The translations under genes and the position numbers were made by a program. Positions 8,795 through 18,484 of a DNA stretch of 64,000 nt are shown here, one piece after another. Origin of the DNA: Thiopseudomonas alkaliphila (lineage in GTDB: Bacteria > Pseudomonadota > Gammaproteobacteria > Pseudomonadales > Pseudomonadaceae); the NCBI RefSeq assembly GCF_001267175.1, contig NZ_CP012358.1, positions 1,342,501 to 1,406,500 on the forward strand, read 5' to 3'. The notes under the pieces were generated by a model. The model was not told where the DNA came from, did not search any database, and worked only from the letters and a program-made list of their open reading frames with translations. Each line of letters starts with the position of its first letter. Position 1 is the first letter of the stretch.

Positions 8795-9811
8795 TTACCC
8801 CTGTAAAGGGGTTTTATTTGGCTCACCCGCTATCTCACGCACCAATTTAGGCACCAAATAACCAGGTAAGTTAGCTAATAATTGTTGATGTAACTGTTTG
8901 GCTTGAGTTTCTGCCACTTCAAAGTGATGCGCACCCTGCACGCGATCTAAGACATGCAAATAGTACGGCAGCACATCCAGCTCAAATAAGCGTTCACTGA
9001 GTTCGATCAGCACCTCAGCGCAATCATTAATATCTTTCAGTAACACACTCTGATTTAACAAGTGAATTCCGCTGCGATGCCAAATAGGCAAACGTTTAGC
9101 ATGCTCAGTCGATAACTCTTGGGGATGATTTACATGCAACACTAACGTAGTTTTTAAGCGGCTACGTTGCAATAGCGTTAACAGCTCATCGGTTAAGCGC
9201 TGCGGAATCACCACCGGCAAACGGCTATGAATTCGAAAACGCCGCACATGGGGAATCGCCGCGATTTGCTCAAGCAGCTCTGCTAAAGCACTATCACTCA
9301 GCATTAACGGATCTCCCCCGCTCAGAATCACCTCGCTAATGCTGGAATCCTCTGCAATATATTGCAATTGGTGCTGCCACTGCTCTCGTCCGACTCGATT
9401 TTCCTGGTAAGGAAAATGCCTTCTAAAACAATAACGACAATTAATTGCACAACCACTGGCAGCAATCAGTAGCACTCGGCCCCGATATTTGTGGATAATA
9501 CCTTTCTGCACATTAGTGACTTGTTCACCTAGCGGATCAACGCCAAACCCCTCAACCTGCTGCAGCTCGTGCTGCACAGGCAGTATTTGACGCAGCAGTG
9601 GATCATTCCAATCCCCTTTTTGCATACGCGCGACAAAGGTTGGCGGCACCAATAAAGGAAACGCCAACTTTGTACGGAGCGTGCGCTCAATCTGGCTTGT
9701 ATCAAGCGCTAACTGTGTGATTAGCTCGGCTACGGTTTTTACCGACTGAGCTAATATCTGCTGCCAACTCATGCCCTGATATTCATCATGAGTTTGCGTT
9801 ATAATATGCAT
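8795..9811 (-). CDS. epmB: EF-P (R)-beta-lysine synthase EpmB
   Basis: Radical SAM lysine 2,3-aminomutase family protein that converts (S)-alpha-lysine to (R)-beta-lysine for EF-P modification. It has 338 residues. The 4Fe-4S motif CAINCRYC (Cys121, Cys125, Cys128) is clear, followed by FRRHFPY and the SGGDPLML motif that contacts SAM. Its length fits EpmB/YjeK rather than the longer clostridial catabolic enzyme, and it lies head-to-head with efp, 29 bases apart, with epmA just beyond. This makes the EpmB assignment strong. Confidence 0.96.
   Translation of the reverse strand: MHIITQTHDEYQGMSWQQILAQSVKTVAELITQLALDTSQIERTLRTKLAFPLLVPPTFVARMQKGDWNDPLLRQILPVQHELQQVEGFGVDPLGEQVTNVQKGIIHKYRGRVLLIAASGCAINCRYCFRRHFPYQENRVGREQWQHQLQYIAEDSSISEVILSGGDPLMLSDSALAELLEQIAAIPHVRRFRIHSRLPVVIPQRLTDELLTLLQRSRLKTTLVLHVNHPQELSTEHAKRLPIWHRSGIHLLNQSVLLKDINDCAEVLIELSERLFELDVLPYYLHVLDRVQGAHHFEVAETQAKQLHQQLLANLPGYLVPKLVREIAGEPNKTPLQG
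9776..9805 (+). promoter_or_regulatory. Candidate efp promoter within epmB
   Basis: TATAAT at 9800-9805 with CTGATA at 9776-9781 (18-bp spacer). The start codons of efp and epmB are only 29 bases apart, so the efp promoter has to sit inside the epmB coding region. Confidence 0.5.
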
Positions 9812-9840
9812 TTTGCAGGACCTTAAAACAGGACATTGGA

Positions 9841-10407
9841 ATGGCTAACTATTCTACCAACGAATTCAAACCAGGACTTCGCGTACTGGTGGAAAACGAA
9901 CCATGCATCATGATTGATGTTGAGTTTGTTAAACCAGGTAAAGGCCAAGCTTTTACTCGCGTTAAAATGCGTAACATCCGCACCGACCGTGTTTGGGAGC
10001 GTACGTTCAAATCAGGCGAGAGCGTAGAAAGCGCCGATATTAACGACCGCGATATGGAATACCTCTACACCGACGGTGAGTTCTGGCACTTTATGGCAAC
10101 TGATGGTTCGTTTGAGCAAATCGCTGCGAGCGAGCAAGCCTTAGGCGACACCAAAAAATGGTTAAAAGAGCAGGAAGTATACAACATCATGCTGTTCAAT
10201 GAATCAGTTGTTAGCGTCACTGCACCTAACTTTATTGAGTTAGAAGTGACTGAAACTGATCCAGGCCTAAAAGGCGATACAGCGCAAGGTGGTACTAAGC
10301 CTGCAACCTTAAGTACAGGCGCGGTGGTACGGGTTCCACTGTTTATTACTATCGGTGAAAAACTAAAAATTGATACCCGCTCTGGCGAATACGTCAGCCG
10401 CGCGTAA
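9841..10407 (+). CDS. efp: Elongation factor P, lysine-type
   Basis: EF-P relieves ribosome stalling at polyproline motifs. It has 188 residues with the three-barrel layout; [11 protein letters not shown] is the normal C-terminus. The loop reads [11 protein letters not shown] with Lys34 at the tip, the residue beta-lysylated by EpmA/EpmB. Pseudomonas aeruginosa EF-P instead carries Arg32, rhamnosylated by EarP; here position 34 is Lys and no earP is next door. AGGA precedes the ATG by 8 nt. A terminator follows at 10433. Confidence 0.97.
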   Translation: MANYSTNEFKPGLRVLVENEPCIMIDVEFVKPGKGQAFTRVKMRNIRTDRVWERTFKSGESVESADINDRDMEYLYTDGEFWHFMATDGSFEQIAASEQALGDTKKWLKEQEVYNIMLFNESVVSVTAPNFIELEVTETDPGLKGDTAQGGTKPATLSTGAVVRVPLFITIGEKLKIDTRSGEYVSRA

Positions 10408-10432
10408 GCAGTTAGCCTTTCCCGTTTTTCCT

Positions 10433-10459
10433 AAAGGGAGTCTGTTGACTCCCTTTTTT
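10433..10459 (+). terminator. Terminator between efp and epmA
   Basis: A perfect 10-bp stem AAAGGGAGTC / GACTCCCTTT with a TGTT loop and a following T-run. It lies 25 bases after the efp stop and 23 bases before epmA, so efp should be transcribed far more than epmA. Confidence 0.85.
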
Positions 10460-10481
10460 GTGTCTTGAGTACGAGTTTTCT

Positions 10482-11408
10482 ATGCACAACTGGCAACCCT
10501 CGGCCACTCGCGAAGCACTCTTCGCTCGCCAAGCCCTATATCAAACAATTCGCCATTTTTTTGCCCAGCGCAAGGTGTTAGAAGTCGAAACCCCACTGCT
10601 GACTTTAGCGCCAGTAGCTGATCCCAACATCACCCCAATGCACTGTGAAGGCCGCTGGCTACACACCTCCCCAGAGTATGCAATGAAGCGCTTACTTTGC
10701 GCTGGCTTTGGAGATATTTACCAAATTTGCAAAGTGTTTCGTCAGGGCGAAGCCGGCCGTCGCCATAACCCCGAATTTACTATGCTGGAATGGTACCGCG
10801 TCGACTGGTCATTAGCGCAACTTATTGAGGAAGTAGCAGAGCTTATGCAACGGCTACTCAAGCCACGCTTTACCGAGTTACCTATACTGCACCTGAGCTA
10901 TGCAGAAGCCATGCAAGCCTATGCTGATCTAGATGTGCATCATACCGATGATCAAAACATTGCCTCATTGGGCCAGCAACTGGCCAATGCTGATTTAGCA
11001 CTGAGCCGCGACGGCTGGCTGGATATCATTATGAGTCATCAGGTAGAGCCTAACCTTCCGGCCAATACCTTGGTCTTTATTGATTACTTTCCAGCCTCAC
11101 AAGCAGCATTAGCCAAAGTTATTGAACGGGACGGCATCGCTGTTGCCGAGCGGTTTGAGCTGTTCTTTAATGGCATGGAATTGGCCAATGGTTACCATGA
11201 GCTGACTGATCCAAAAATCCAACGCCAGCGCTTTAACCAAGAATTACAAGGCACCGACCGGCCTTGCGATGAGCTGTTACTACAAGCCTTAGAAGTAGGC
11301 TTACCCGACAGTTCTGGCGTTGCCCTAGGTTTAGATCGGGTGCTGCTGCACCTATTAGATTGTAAAGAGATCGCCCAGGTACTCAGTTTTGACTGGAGCC
11401 GTGCCTAA
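10482..11408 (+). CDS. epmA: EF-P--(R)-beta-lysine ligase EpmA
   Basis: Class II lysyl-tRNA synthetase paralogue without an anticodon-binding domain; it attaches beta-lysine to Lys34 of EF-P. Starting at the ATG for MHNWQPSATREAL gives 308 residues, close to the 325 of E. coli EpmA. Motif 2 is seen in KVFRQGEAGRRHNPEFTMLEWYR (fragments FRQGEAGRRHNPEF, TMLEWYR) and motif 3 in GVALGLDRVLL. There is no N-terminal OB domain, which rules out a true LysRS. The upstream in-frame start would place translation inside the terminator T-run and is rejected. Confidence 0.95.
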   Translation: MHNWQPSATREALFARQALYQTIRHFFAQRKVLEVETPLLTLAPVADPNITPMHCEGRWLHTSPEYAMKRLLCAGFGDIYQICKVFRQGEAGRRHNPEFTMLEWYRVDWSLAQLIEEVAELMQRLLKPRFTELPILHLSYAEAMQAYADLDVHHTDDQNIASLGQQLANADLALSRDGWLDIIMSHQVEPNLPANTLVFIDYFPASQAALAKVIERDGIAVAERFELFFNGMELANGYHELTDPKIQRQRFNQELQGTDRPCDELLLQALEVGLPDSSGVALGLDRVLLHLLDCKEIAQVLSFDWSRA

Positions 11409-11485
11409 CTGTTAACCGATTGCAGCTTTTAGTCAGCGATTGTTTTACAGTGCAAGGACGCACCTATTGATTATGGAGCTGCACC

Positions 11486-14293
11486 ATGAGCCTTCCTGCT
11501 GCCTTTCTAGCTGCTATTGAGCAACGTCTACCGCAACAGCGTCTATTTACTGACCCGTTAAGCACCCTCACCTTCGGTACCGATGCCAGTTTTTATCGAC
11601 TGATTCCCAAGCTGGTCATTCGAGTTGAGAGCGAGGCAGAGGTGGTGTTTATTTTGCAGCAAGCCAGCTTACATCAAGTACCCGTAACCTTTCGGGCTGC
11701 GGGCACCAGCTTATCAGGGCAAGCGATCAGTGATTCAGTACTTATTGTGCTGGGTGATCACTGGAATGCTAAACAACTGCTAGAAGATGGCAGAAAAATC
11801 CGCCTACAGCCTGGCGTAATTGGCGCCCAAGCCAATGCCGCTCTGGCGCACTTGCAACGCAAAATAGGGCCTGATCCAGCATCGATTAATGCGGCTAAAA
11901 TTGGCGGGATTGTCGCTAACAACTCCAGCGGCATGTGTTGTGGTACTGCACAAAACAGTTATCACACACTGGCTGGTATGCGCTTGGTACTAGCCGATGG
12001 CAGCATTTTGGATACGGAGTCAGAAACCAGTCGAAAACAGTTTCGCCAATCTCATCAAACATTATTAGACCAGCTTGCTCAATTAGCTACTGAGACTAAA
12101 AGCAATCAACAGCTGGCAAACAAAATTCGCCATAAATATCGGCTAAAAAACACCACCGGTTTGTCGCTCAATGCGCTCATCGACTTTACTGATCCGCTGG
12201 ATATTTTAATGCACTTACTGGTGGGCTCTGAAGGCACCCTTGGTTTTGTCAGCTCAGTCACCTATCGCACCGTTCCCGACTACCCACATAAAGCCGTGGC
12301 GTTAGTGGTATTTCCTGATATTGATACCTGCTGCCAAGCGGTTGTTACACTAAAACAGCAACCCGTCTCCGCCGTTGAGTTATTGGATCGGCGCAGCTTA
12401 CGTTCTGTGCAGTTTATGCAAGGGATGCCAACGTGGATTCAAGAACTGTCGGAGAGCGCTTGTGCCTTACTCATTGAATCCAATGCGCCCGATCAAGCCA
12501 CCTTAAGCACACAACTGGAGCACATCACCGATAGCCTAGCTAGCTATCCACAAGAGCAGCAGGTTGCCTTTACTCAAGACCCCAGCACCTACCAATTATT
12601 GTGGCGGATGCGTAAAGATACCTTTCCTGCAGTCGGCGCGGTACGCGAAAATGGCACTACCGTCATTATCGAAGACGTTACTTTTCCACTAGAAGTCTTG
12701 GCCCAGGGGGTTAAGCGCCTACTCGCCTTACTCGATAAACATCAATATGACGAAGCGATTTTGTTCGGCCATGCGCTCGAAGGCAACCTACATTTTGTAT
12801 TTACTCAGCGCTTTGATAGCCCAGAAGCTATCGCTCGCTACTCCGCCTTTATGCAAGAGGTCAGCCAGTTAGTGGCAGTGGAGTTTGGTGGCGCACTCAA
12901 AGCTGAGCATGGTACAGGACGTAATATGGCTCCTTTCGTTGAGCTGGAATGGGGGCATGATGCTTATCAACTGATGTGGAAAATTAAACATCTGCTCGAC
13001 CCACTGGGAATTTTAAACCCAGACGTGGTGCTTTCTAAAGATCCACAGATTCACTTAAAGCATCTCAAGCCACTACCTGAAGCGGATCCGATAGTGGATA
13101 AGTGTATTGAATGTGGCTTTTGCGAGCCGGTATGCCCATCTAACGGACTCACGCTCACTCCGCGCCAGCGTATTGTTGCTTGGCGTGATATCCAACAGAA
13201 AAAACGCCAAGGACAGAACACCCAAGCCCTTGAAACGGCTTATCAATATCAGGCTATTGACAGCTGTGCAGCGACCGGATTATGCGCGCAGCGTTGTCCG
13301 GTAGGGATTAATACCGGTGAGTTAATGCGTCAATTGCGTACACAACAAACCCAAAGCCCGCGCCTTGCACAAACCCTTGCCCGTCACTTTAGCGCGACAG
13401 TTACGGCTACGCGCTGGCTATTAACTAGCGCTGAATTAGCTCGCAAGGTGCTTGGCGCACCACGGCTTAATCGCTGGACCACACAACTCCATCAGCGCTA
13501 TGCTTCAGTCCCTGTATATTTAACTGCTATGCCCACGGCGGCTAAGTCTGTGCCGTTGGCGCGACCAACAACAGCTGATAGCGCACAGGATAAAGTGGTT
13601 TATTTTAGCTCGTGCGTTTCCAATAACATGGGACCTAGTCATTTAGATCCAGAACAAACTCCACTACGTGAAAAAACGCTACAGCTGCTCACTAAAGCAG
13701 GATTTGAGGTAATTATTCCAGAGCAGCCCGGCAGCCTGTGCTGTGGTCAACCCTTTGCCTCAAAGGGCTACCCTGAACAGGCCCAGCAGCATCTCAATCA
13801 ACTGGCATTAGCCTTGCTGCATGCCAGCCAACAGGGCAAGTACCCGATTTACTGCGATACCAGTCCTTGCAGCTTACGCTTAATTCAGCAAGTGGCTGAT
13901 CCACGCCTAGCCATTTATGACTCACCGGCTTTCTTGCAACAATTTGTTCTGCCTAGGTTAAAGATCACTCGGCAACAAGCCCCGATTAGCTTACACATCA
14001 CCTGCAGCTCTCAACATTTAGCCCAAAGCAGCGATCTATTAGCCATTGCTCAGGCCTGCGCTGAGCAAGTGATCGTGCCTGAAGGGATTTATTGCTGCGG
14101 CTTTGCTGGCGATAAAGGCTTTACTGTGCCAGAACTCAATCAGCATGCACTGCGCAACTTGGCACCCCAAGTGCAAGGCTGCCAGCAGGGTTTTAGTAGC
14201 AGCCGAACCTGTGAAATTGGCTTATCTAGTTACAGCGGACTGAGTTATCAGCACTTAGTGTATTTGCTAGATAAGATTAGTCAGCCGCTGTAG
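11486..14293 (+). CDS. FAD/Fe-S D-lactate dehydrogenase (quinone-linked)
   Basis: A 935-residue fusion of an FAD-linked oxidase and an Fe-S/CCG subunit, the layout of respiratory D-2-hydroxyacid (D-lactate) dehydrogenases. The N-terminal FAD domain shows RAAGTSLSGQAISDS, GGIVANNSSGMCCGT and GSEGTLGFVSSV; GHALEGNLHFVF and HGTGRNMAPFVE belong to the FAD-oxidase C domain. Two 4Fe-4S motifs follow: CIECGFCEPVCP from residue 540 and CAATGLCAQRCP from residue 594. C-terminal CCG motifs appear as SLCCGQPF and YCCGFAGDKG. No lactate permease or regulator is nearby. Its stop overlaps the convergent maoC-like gene by 17 bases. YdiJ-like 2-hydroxyglutarate dehydrogenase is the main alternative, but that family is longer. 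Confidence 0.85.
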   Translation: MSLPAAFLAAIEQRLPQQRLFTDPLSTLTFGTDASFYRLIPKLVIRVESEAEVVFILQQASLHQVPVTFRAAGTSLSGQAISDSVLIVLGDHWNAKQLLEDGRKIRLQPGVIGAQANAALAHLQRKIGPDPASINAAKIGGIVANNSSGMCCGTAQNSYHTLAGMRLVLADGSILDTESETSRKQFRQSHQTLLDQLAQLATETKSNQQLANKIRHKYRLKNTTGLSLNALIDFTDPLDILMHLLVGSEGTLGFVSSVTYRTVPDYPHKAVALVVFPDIDTCCQAVVTLKQQPVSAVELLDRRSLRSVQFMQGMPTWIQELSESACALLIESNAPDQATLSTQLEHITDSLASYPQEQQVAFTQDPSTYQLLWRMRKDTFPAVGAVRENGTTVIIEDVTFPLEVLAQGVKRLLALLDKHQYDEAILFGHALEGNLHFVFTQRFDSPEAIARYSAFMQEVSQLVAVEFGGALKAEHGTGRNMAPFVELEWGHDAYQLMWKIKHLLDPLGILNPDVVLSKDPQIHLKHLKPLPEADPIVDKCIECGFCEPVCPSNGLTLTPRQRIVAWRDIQQKKRQGQNTQALETAYQYQAIDSCAATGLCAQRCPVGINTGELMRQLRTQQTQSPRLAQTLARHFSATVTATRWLLTSAELARKVLGAPRLNRWTTQLHQRYASVPVYLTAMPTAAKSVPLARPTTADSAQDKVVYFSSCVSNNMGPSHLDPEQTPLREKTLQLLTKAGFEVIIPEQPGSLCCGQPFASKGYPEQAQQHLNQLALALLHASQQGKYPIYCDTSPCSLRLIQQVADPRLAIYDSPAFLQQFVLPRLKITRQQAPISLHITCSSQHLAQSSDLLAIAQACAEQVIVPEGIYCCGFAGDKGFTVPELNQHALRNLAPQVQGCQQGFSSSRTCEIGLSSYSGLSYQHLVYLLDKISQPL

Positions 14294-14738
14294 AGCGGCG
14301 AAATACCACGATCTTGGTGGTGTTTTTTTGCACCACTTGATCGTGCTGATTTTTAGTTTCGCTCTGATAGGTCACAATTCCCATCTCGGGTTTAGAGGCG
14401 GAAGGCTTGATCTCGGTGATACAAACTTCGACATGTAGCTGATCACCTGCACGGGTGGGCATCGGCCAACTGACCTGACTCTCTAAACCAATCAAGCCAT
14501 TAGCCACCGGAAAACACTCACTCCATAAACGCATGGTGATGCCAGCGGTTTGCCAGCCACTGGCTGCCAAACCATTAAACACGGTGACTTGTGCTGCTTG
14601 CGGGTCTAAATGAAATGGCTGCGGATCATACAGATTGGCAAATTCTAATAAGCTGTCTAAGGTTAATTCATAACTGCGACTGGTAAAACGATCGCCTACG
14701 GCTAAATCGTCTAAGTACAAGGGGGTAAGATTGGTCAT
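14277..14738 (-). CDS. MaoC-like hot-dog dehydratase/hydratase
   Basis: A 153-residue MaoC-type hot-dog protein. The DPQPFHLDPQAA motif holds the Asp/His pair of the hydratase-2 active site, and AASGWQTAGITMRL follows the usual order. These proteins hydrate enoyl-CoA substrates, or are homologues of unknown substrate when isolated as here. The ATG at 14736-14738 begins MTNLTPLYLDDLAVGD. The gene is convergent with the D-lactate dehydrogenase and overlaps its end. Confidence 0.85.
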   Translation of the reverse strand: MTNLTPLYLDDLAVGDRFTSRSYELTLDSLLEFANLYDPQPFHLDPQAAQVTVFNGLAASGWQTAGITMRLWSECFPVANGLIGLESQVSWPMPTRAGDQLHVEVCITEIKPSASKPEMGIVTYQSETKNQHDQVVQKNTTKIVVFRRSTAAD

Positions 14739-14966
14739 TGAGTTCTCCTATATTTGCCCTAGGATAAAGCAGCTTTAATAAAACTCGCACTGCACTTTAG
14801 CGTAACCGCTGACTCCAGAGTCGCAATTTTGGCTAATATCACTGATGGCAAGCGGGATAAAGCACCCTAGCTATTCACCCTTGAGATTTAATCCTGTACT
14901 CTAGCTCAGTACTGTTCTCTTCTTGGGGTTATTCACCCCTCTTTTTATCAGGATCACTGTCATATC

Positions 14967-16163
14967 ATGGATTCTCAGCATTCATATACTTTTTCTAACC
15001 GAGCCAATCAGCTCACCAGTTCCGCCATTAGAGAAATCCTGAAAGTCACCACTCGACCGGAAATTATCTCCTTTGCTGGCGGCCTTCCTTCAGCTGATGG
15101 ATTTCCTATTCCTGAATTACGTCAAGCCTTTGATCAGGTACTCGCTAATGATGGCCGTGAAGCACTGCAATACGGCCCAACCGAAGGTTATACTCCACTC
15201 CGTCAATGGGTAGCTGATGATCTCAGTACCGACGATGTCAAAATTAATCTTAATGAAGTATTAATTGTTTCCGGCTCCCAACAAGCCTTAGACATGCTGG
15301 GTAAATTATTTATTGATAATGGCAGTAAAGTACTGGTGGAGTCGCCAACCTATCTCGGCGCCCTCCAATCTTTCTCTGTGTTTGAGCCTGAATACGTAGC
15401 GATGGATACCGATGAAGGCGGCTTAATTCCTGCGGAAGTGTCCACTGCTAAAGCTCAAGGCGCGCGCTTTATTTATGCGCTGCCGAACTTCCAAAACCCT
15501 ACTGGCCGCACCATGAGTGCTGAACGTCGCCAAGAGTTTGTTGAGCGTTGTGCTGCCGCTAACTTACCGATTATCGAAGACGACCCCTACGGCGAACTGC
15601 GCTATATTGGCAGCCCACAGCCCAGCTTGCTAAGCCTAGGCCGCAAAGCGGGTGCAACCGTGATCCGCCTAGGTTCGTTCTCTAAAGTATTAGCGCCTGG
15701 TTTGCGTCTAGGCTATATCGTGGCACCTTCAGCAATTATCGATAAGCTGGTGCAAATTAAACAAGCCACCGACTTACACTCACCAACCGTTACGCAAATG
15801 GCCGTTTATGAAGCGGTAAAAAATGGTTTCTTAAAACAGCATTTACCAACGGTGCGTGAACTCTATAAACGCCAATGCCAATTTATGCTGGACGCAATGC
15901 AGCATTACTTCCCTAAAGGCGTGCACTGGACTCGTCCCGAAGGAGGAATGTTCCTCTGGGTCACCTTACCTGAGCATATGAGTGCCAATGAGTTACTGCA
16001 AAAAGCTATTGAGCGAAATGTAGCCTTTGTTCCTGGCGAACCCTTCTACGCCACCGCCGAAGCTAAAACGAATACCTTCCGTCTCAGTTTTGTGACGGTA
16101 TCTGAAGAGCGTATTCGTCAAGGCATTGAAATTTTAGGGCAACTGATTCGCGAACAACTCTAA
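14967..16163 (+). CDS. PLP-dependent class I/II aminotransferase (2-aminoadipate/aromatic type)
   Basis: A 398-residue fold-type I aminotransferase. The start FSNRANQLTSSAIREILKV and FAGGLPSADGFP are characteristic of the LysN/ARO8/2-aminoadipate transaminase branch without the MocR DNA-binding domain. PNFQNPTGRTMS and EDDPYGELRY contact PLP; the Schiff-base lysine is in LGSFSKVLAPGLRLGY. The exact amino acid is not readable. The gene is monocistronic. A hairpin (GGGGT / ACCCC then TCTTTTT) just before the start at 14934-14955 could be a leader attenuator, but its stem is short. Confidence 0.88.
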   Translation: MDSQHSYTFSNRANQLTSSAIREILKVTTRPEIISFAGGLPSADGFPIPELRQAFDQVLANDGREALQYGPTEGYTPLRQWVADDLSTDDVKINLNEVLIVSGSQQALDMLGKLFIDNGSKVLVESPTYLGALQSFSVFEPEYVAMDTDEGGLIPAEVSTAKAQGARFIYALPNFQNPTGRTMSAERRQEFVERCAAANLPIIEDDPYGELRYIGSPQPSLLSLGRKAGATVIRLGSFSKVLAPGLRLGYIVAPSAIIDKLVQIKQATDLHSPTVTQMAVYEAVKNGFLKQHLPTVRELYKRQCQFMLDAMQHYFPKGVHWTRPEGGMFLWVTLPEHMSANELLQKAIERNVAFVPGEPFYATAEAKTNTFRLSFVTVSEERIRQGIEILGQLIREQL

Positions 16164-16182
16164 ATTTCAGCACCATAACACT

Positions 16183-16211
16183 AATCAAGCCGCATATTCT
16201 GCGGCTTGATT
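16183..16211. terminator. Bidirectional terminator between aminotransferase and osmC-like genes
   Basis: A perfect 12-bp stem AATCAAGCCGCA / TGCGGCTTGATT with a 5-nt loop lies between two convergent genes. The flanking A/T bases can serve either direction. Confidence 0.75.
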
Positions 16212-16240
16212 ATTACTACACTAACAACTCCACGCCTTTG

Positions 16241-16693
16241 CTATAGCACTTGTTGATTTAAGTGCACTCCATTTAACGACAGCGCAACACCCTGAGCCAA
16301 ACTATCCCCCACCGGACACTTTTCAGCCACAAACTTAATTAAGGCTGCAACATCCTCTTTCGCCGAAGGCGACTCAATCCAATACTGGTAACGAATCGCT
16401 GAATAGCCAGGACGCACCTCTGACTTGCCTAAAAACCCATCAAGATCCAAATCGCCCTCTAACTTAACGTTAAATCCGTCCAATACCACATTAAACTTGG
16501 CGGCATAGACCCGAGCTACAATGGCCTGGCAAGCACCTAAAGCGCCCAACAATGCTTCCACAGGATTCATTCCAGTATCCGTACCGCCTAAGCTCTTGGG
16601 CTCATCTAGCATGAGCTCAAATTGACGCGCCTGCACCTTAACTGCAACCCCTTGTTGTAACTCAGCACAGACATTGACCTGCTCTACTGCCAT
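16241..16693 (-). CDS. OsmC/Ohr family protein
   Basis: A 150-residue OsmC-fold protein, likely a thiol-dependent peroxidase. Two conserved cysteines are seen in ALGACQAIVAR and AEKCPVGDSL, the peroxidatic and resolving positions of the family. NPVEALLGALGAC is the characteristic helix. Compared with Ohr it lacks the Ohr N-terminal Arg motif, so it is nearer to the YhfA/OsmC-like branch. Peroxide specificity is unknown. It is followed leftward by the aceF terminator region, and is not in the aceEF operon. Confidence 0.85.
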   Translation of the reverse strand: MAVEQVNVCAELQQGVAVKVQARQFELMLDEPKSLGGTDTGMNPVEALLGALGACQAIVARVYAAKFNVVLDGFNVKLEGDLDLDGFLGKSEVRPGYSAIRYQYWIESPSAKEDVAALIKFVAEKCPVGDSLAQGVALSLNGVHLNQQVL

Positions 16694-16780
16694 AACCCGC
16701 TTCTCCCTAACTCGTCGCTAAAAAATCAATCTAACGCTATATCTGCCGAACCATAAATAACTAATGGCTATATAACCCAT

Positions 16781-16810
16781 AAAAAATGCCCAAGGCTAGG
16801 CTTGGGCATT
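16781..16810 (-). terminator. Terminator of aceEF
   Basis: On the minus strand a 10-bp stem (AATGCCCAAG / CTTGGGCATT) with a 6-nt loop runs straight into TTTTTT. It lies 20 bases after the aceF stop. Confidence 0.9.
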
Positions 16811-16829
16811 GGCGCGAACTTCGCTAGTT

Positions 16830-18470
16830 TTACAATAGCAGACTGCGAATTTCTGCTAACAGATCACTTAAGCGCCGGGTAAACTGAGCAGCCGCAGCAC
16901 CATTAATTACTCGGTGGTCATAGGATAATGACAACGGCAGCAGCAGGCGCGGCTTAAACTTCTTGCCATTCCAAACCGGCTGCATGGTGGCGCGCGATAC
17001 ACCTAAAATGGCTACTTCAGGAGCATTCACAATCGGAGTAAAACCGGTTCCACCAATATGTCCCAAGCTTGAAATAGTAAAGCACGCACCTTGCATTTGA
17101 TCAGGGCTAAGTTTTTTATTACGGGCTTTGTCGGCTAACTCTGCTGCTTCAGCGGCTAATTGCAGCAAACTTTTTTGATCCACATCCCGAATCACTGGTA
17201 CCAATAAGCCCTCAGGCGTATCAACTGCAAAGCCTAAATGCACGTATTTTTTGCGAATTAATGCCGTACCACTCGGTGCTAATGAGCTATTAAAATCTGG
17301 CATTTCTTTTAACAAATGAGCACAGGCTTTTAGTAAAAACGGCAGAATGGTTAATTTGACCCCTGCTTGTTCCGCTACCACTTTTTGTGCCACTCGAAAT
17401 TTTTCGAGCTCACTAATATCTGCCGACTCAAACTGCGTAACATGTGGCACGTTCAGCCAGCTACGATGCAAATTAGTCGCCCCAATTTGCTGCAAACGGG
17501 TCATGGCGACCTCTTCTACTTCACCAAAGCGTGAGAAGTCAACTTCAGGAATAGGCGGAATACCTGCGCCCGGCGCTTCTCCACTCGCAGCCTTTTGTTT
17601 GCTAAGGACAGTTTGCACATACAACTGCACATCTTCTTTAACAATCCGATCGTGCGGCCCAGTCGCAGTCACTAAGCCTAAATCCACCCCAAATTCACGG
17701 GCTAATTTTCGTACCGCAGGGCCGGCATGTATTTGGCTTTTGGCTTTTACAGGTTTAGTCGGTTGACTAATCGGCGCAACGGATACAGAGGTAGCCGTAT
17801 CAATAGGCTCTGCTGGTGCCATTGACTCTGTTGCTGGGGCGGTTGTATCAGGTGTAGCTTCTGCTTCACTTGCAGCAACTTGAGTTTTAATTTTAAAAAT
17901 TAAATCGCCTGTACCCACTTCAGCATCTAAGCGCACCAGCACTTCAGTTATCTCACCGGCAACGGGTGATGGAATTTCCATACTGGCTTTATCTGATTCC
18001 AGCGTCAGCAGTGAATCTTCCGCTTGCACCTGATCACCCACCGCCACCATCAGCTCAATCACCCGTGCTTTACCAGTGGAACCAATATCTGGCACTTTAA
18101 TCTCTTGCTCTTCAGCACTTATTTCAGTTGCTGACTTAACAGCGGGCGCTACTGAAGATTCAGCCTGCTCTTCACTCGCTTGCTCTGTCGTTGACTGGCT
18201 TTGCTCTGCAGACTCAGTAGCTTCAACCGCTGCCGATTCGACCTCCAACTCCAGTAATTCATCGCCTTCTTTTAAACGATCCCCTAGCTGTACCTTTAAG
18301 CTTTTAATAATCCCTGCTTTCGGCGCTGGAATTTCCATACTGGCTTTATCAGACTCCAGCGTCAGCAAACTTTGCTCCGCTTCAATTTCATCGCCGACTT
18401 TGACAAATAACTCAATTACCTCACCTTCACCATTACCGATATCAGGCACGCGAATTAATTCAGTGGTCAT
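16830..18470 (-). CDS. aceF: Pyruvate dehydrogenase E2, dihydrolipoamide acetyltransferase
   Basis: E2 core of the pyruvate dehydrogenase complex, transferring acetyl groups to CoA. It has 546 residues: lipoyl domain 1 with Lys42 in ESDKASMEIPAP, lipoyl domain 2 with Lys161 in ESDKASMEIPSP, an Ala/Pro/Glu-rich linker after each, an E1/E3-binding domain at about 248-285 (AGPAVRKLAREFGVDL), and the CAT domain ending with the catalytic SYDHRVINGAAAAQF. Two lipoyl domains is the Pseudomonas pattern; E. coli has three. AGGAG precedes the ATG. It lies 14 bases after aceE in one operon. No lpd gene follows. Confidence 0.97.
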   Translation of the reverse strand: MTTELIRVPDIGNGEGEVIELFVKVGDEIEAEQSLLTLESDKASMEIPAPKAGIIKSLKVQLGDRLKEGDELLELEVESAAVEATESAEQSQSTTEQASEEQAESSVAPAVKSATEISAEEQEIKVPDIGSTGKARVIELMVAVGDQVQAEDSLLTLESDKASMEIPSPVAGEITEVLVRLDAEVGTGDLIFKIKTQVAASEAEATPDTTAPATESMAPAEPIDTATSVSVAPISQPTKPVKAKSQIHAGPAVRKLAREFGVDLGLVTATGPHDRIVKEDVQLYVQTVLSKQKAASGEAPGAGIPPIPEVDFSRFGEVEEVAMTRLQQIGATNLHRSWLNVPHVTQFESADISELEKFRVAQKVVAEQAGVKLTILPFLLKACAHLLKEMPDFNSSLAPSGTALIRKKYVHLGFAVDTPEGLLVPVIRDVDQKSLLQLAAEAAELADKARNKKLSPDQMQGACFTISSLGHIGGTGFTPIVNAPEVAILGVSRATMQPVWNGKKFKPRLLLPLSLSYDHRVINGAAAAQFTRRLSDLLAEIRSLLL

Positions 18471-18484
18471 CGCCTTACTCCTTC

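Noticed and set aside
14934..14955. Attenuator before the aminotransferase gene
   Set aside because: Stem of only five base pairs and no leader peptide; mentioned only in the gene entry.
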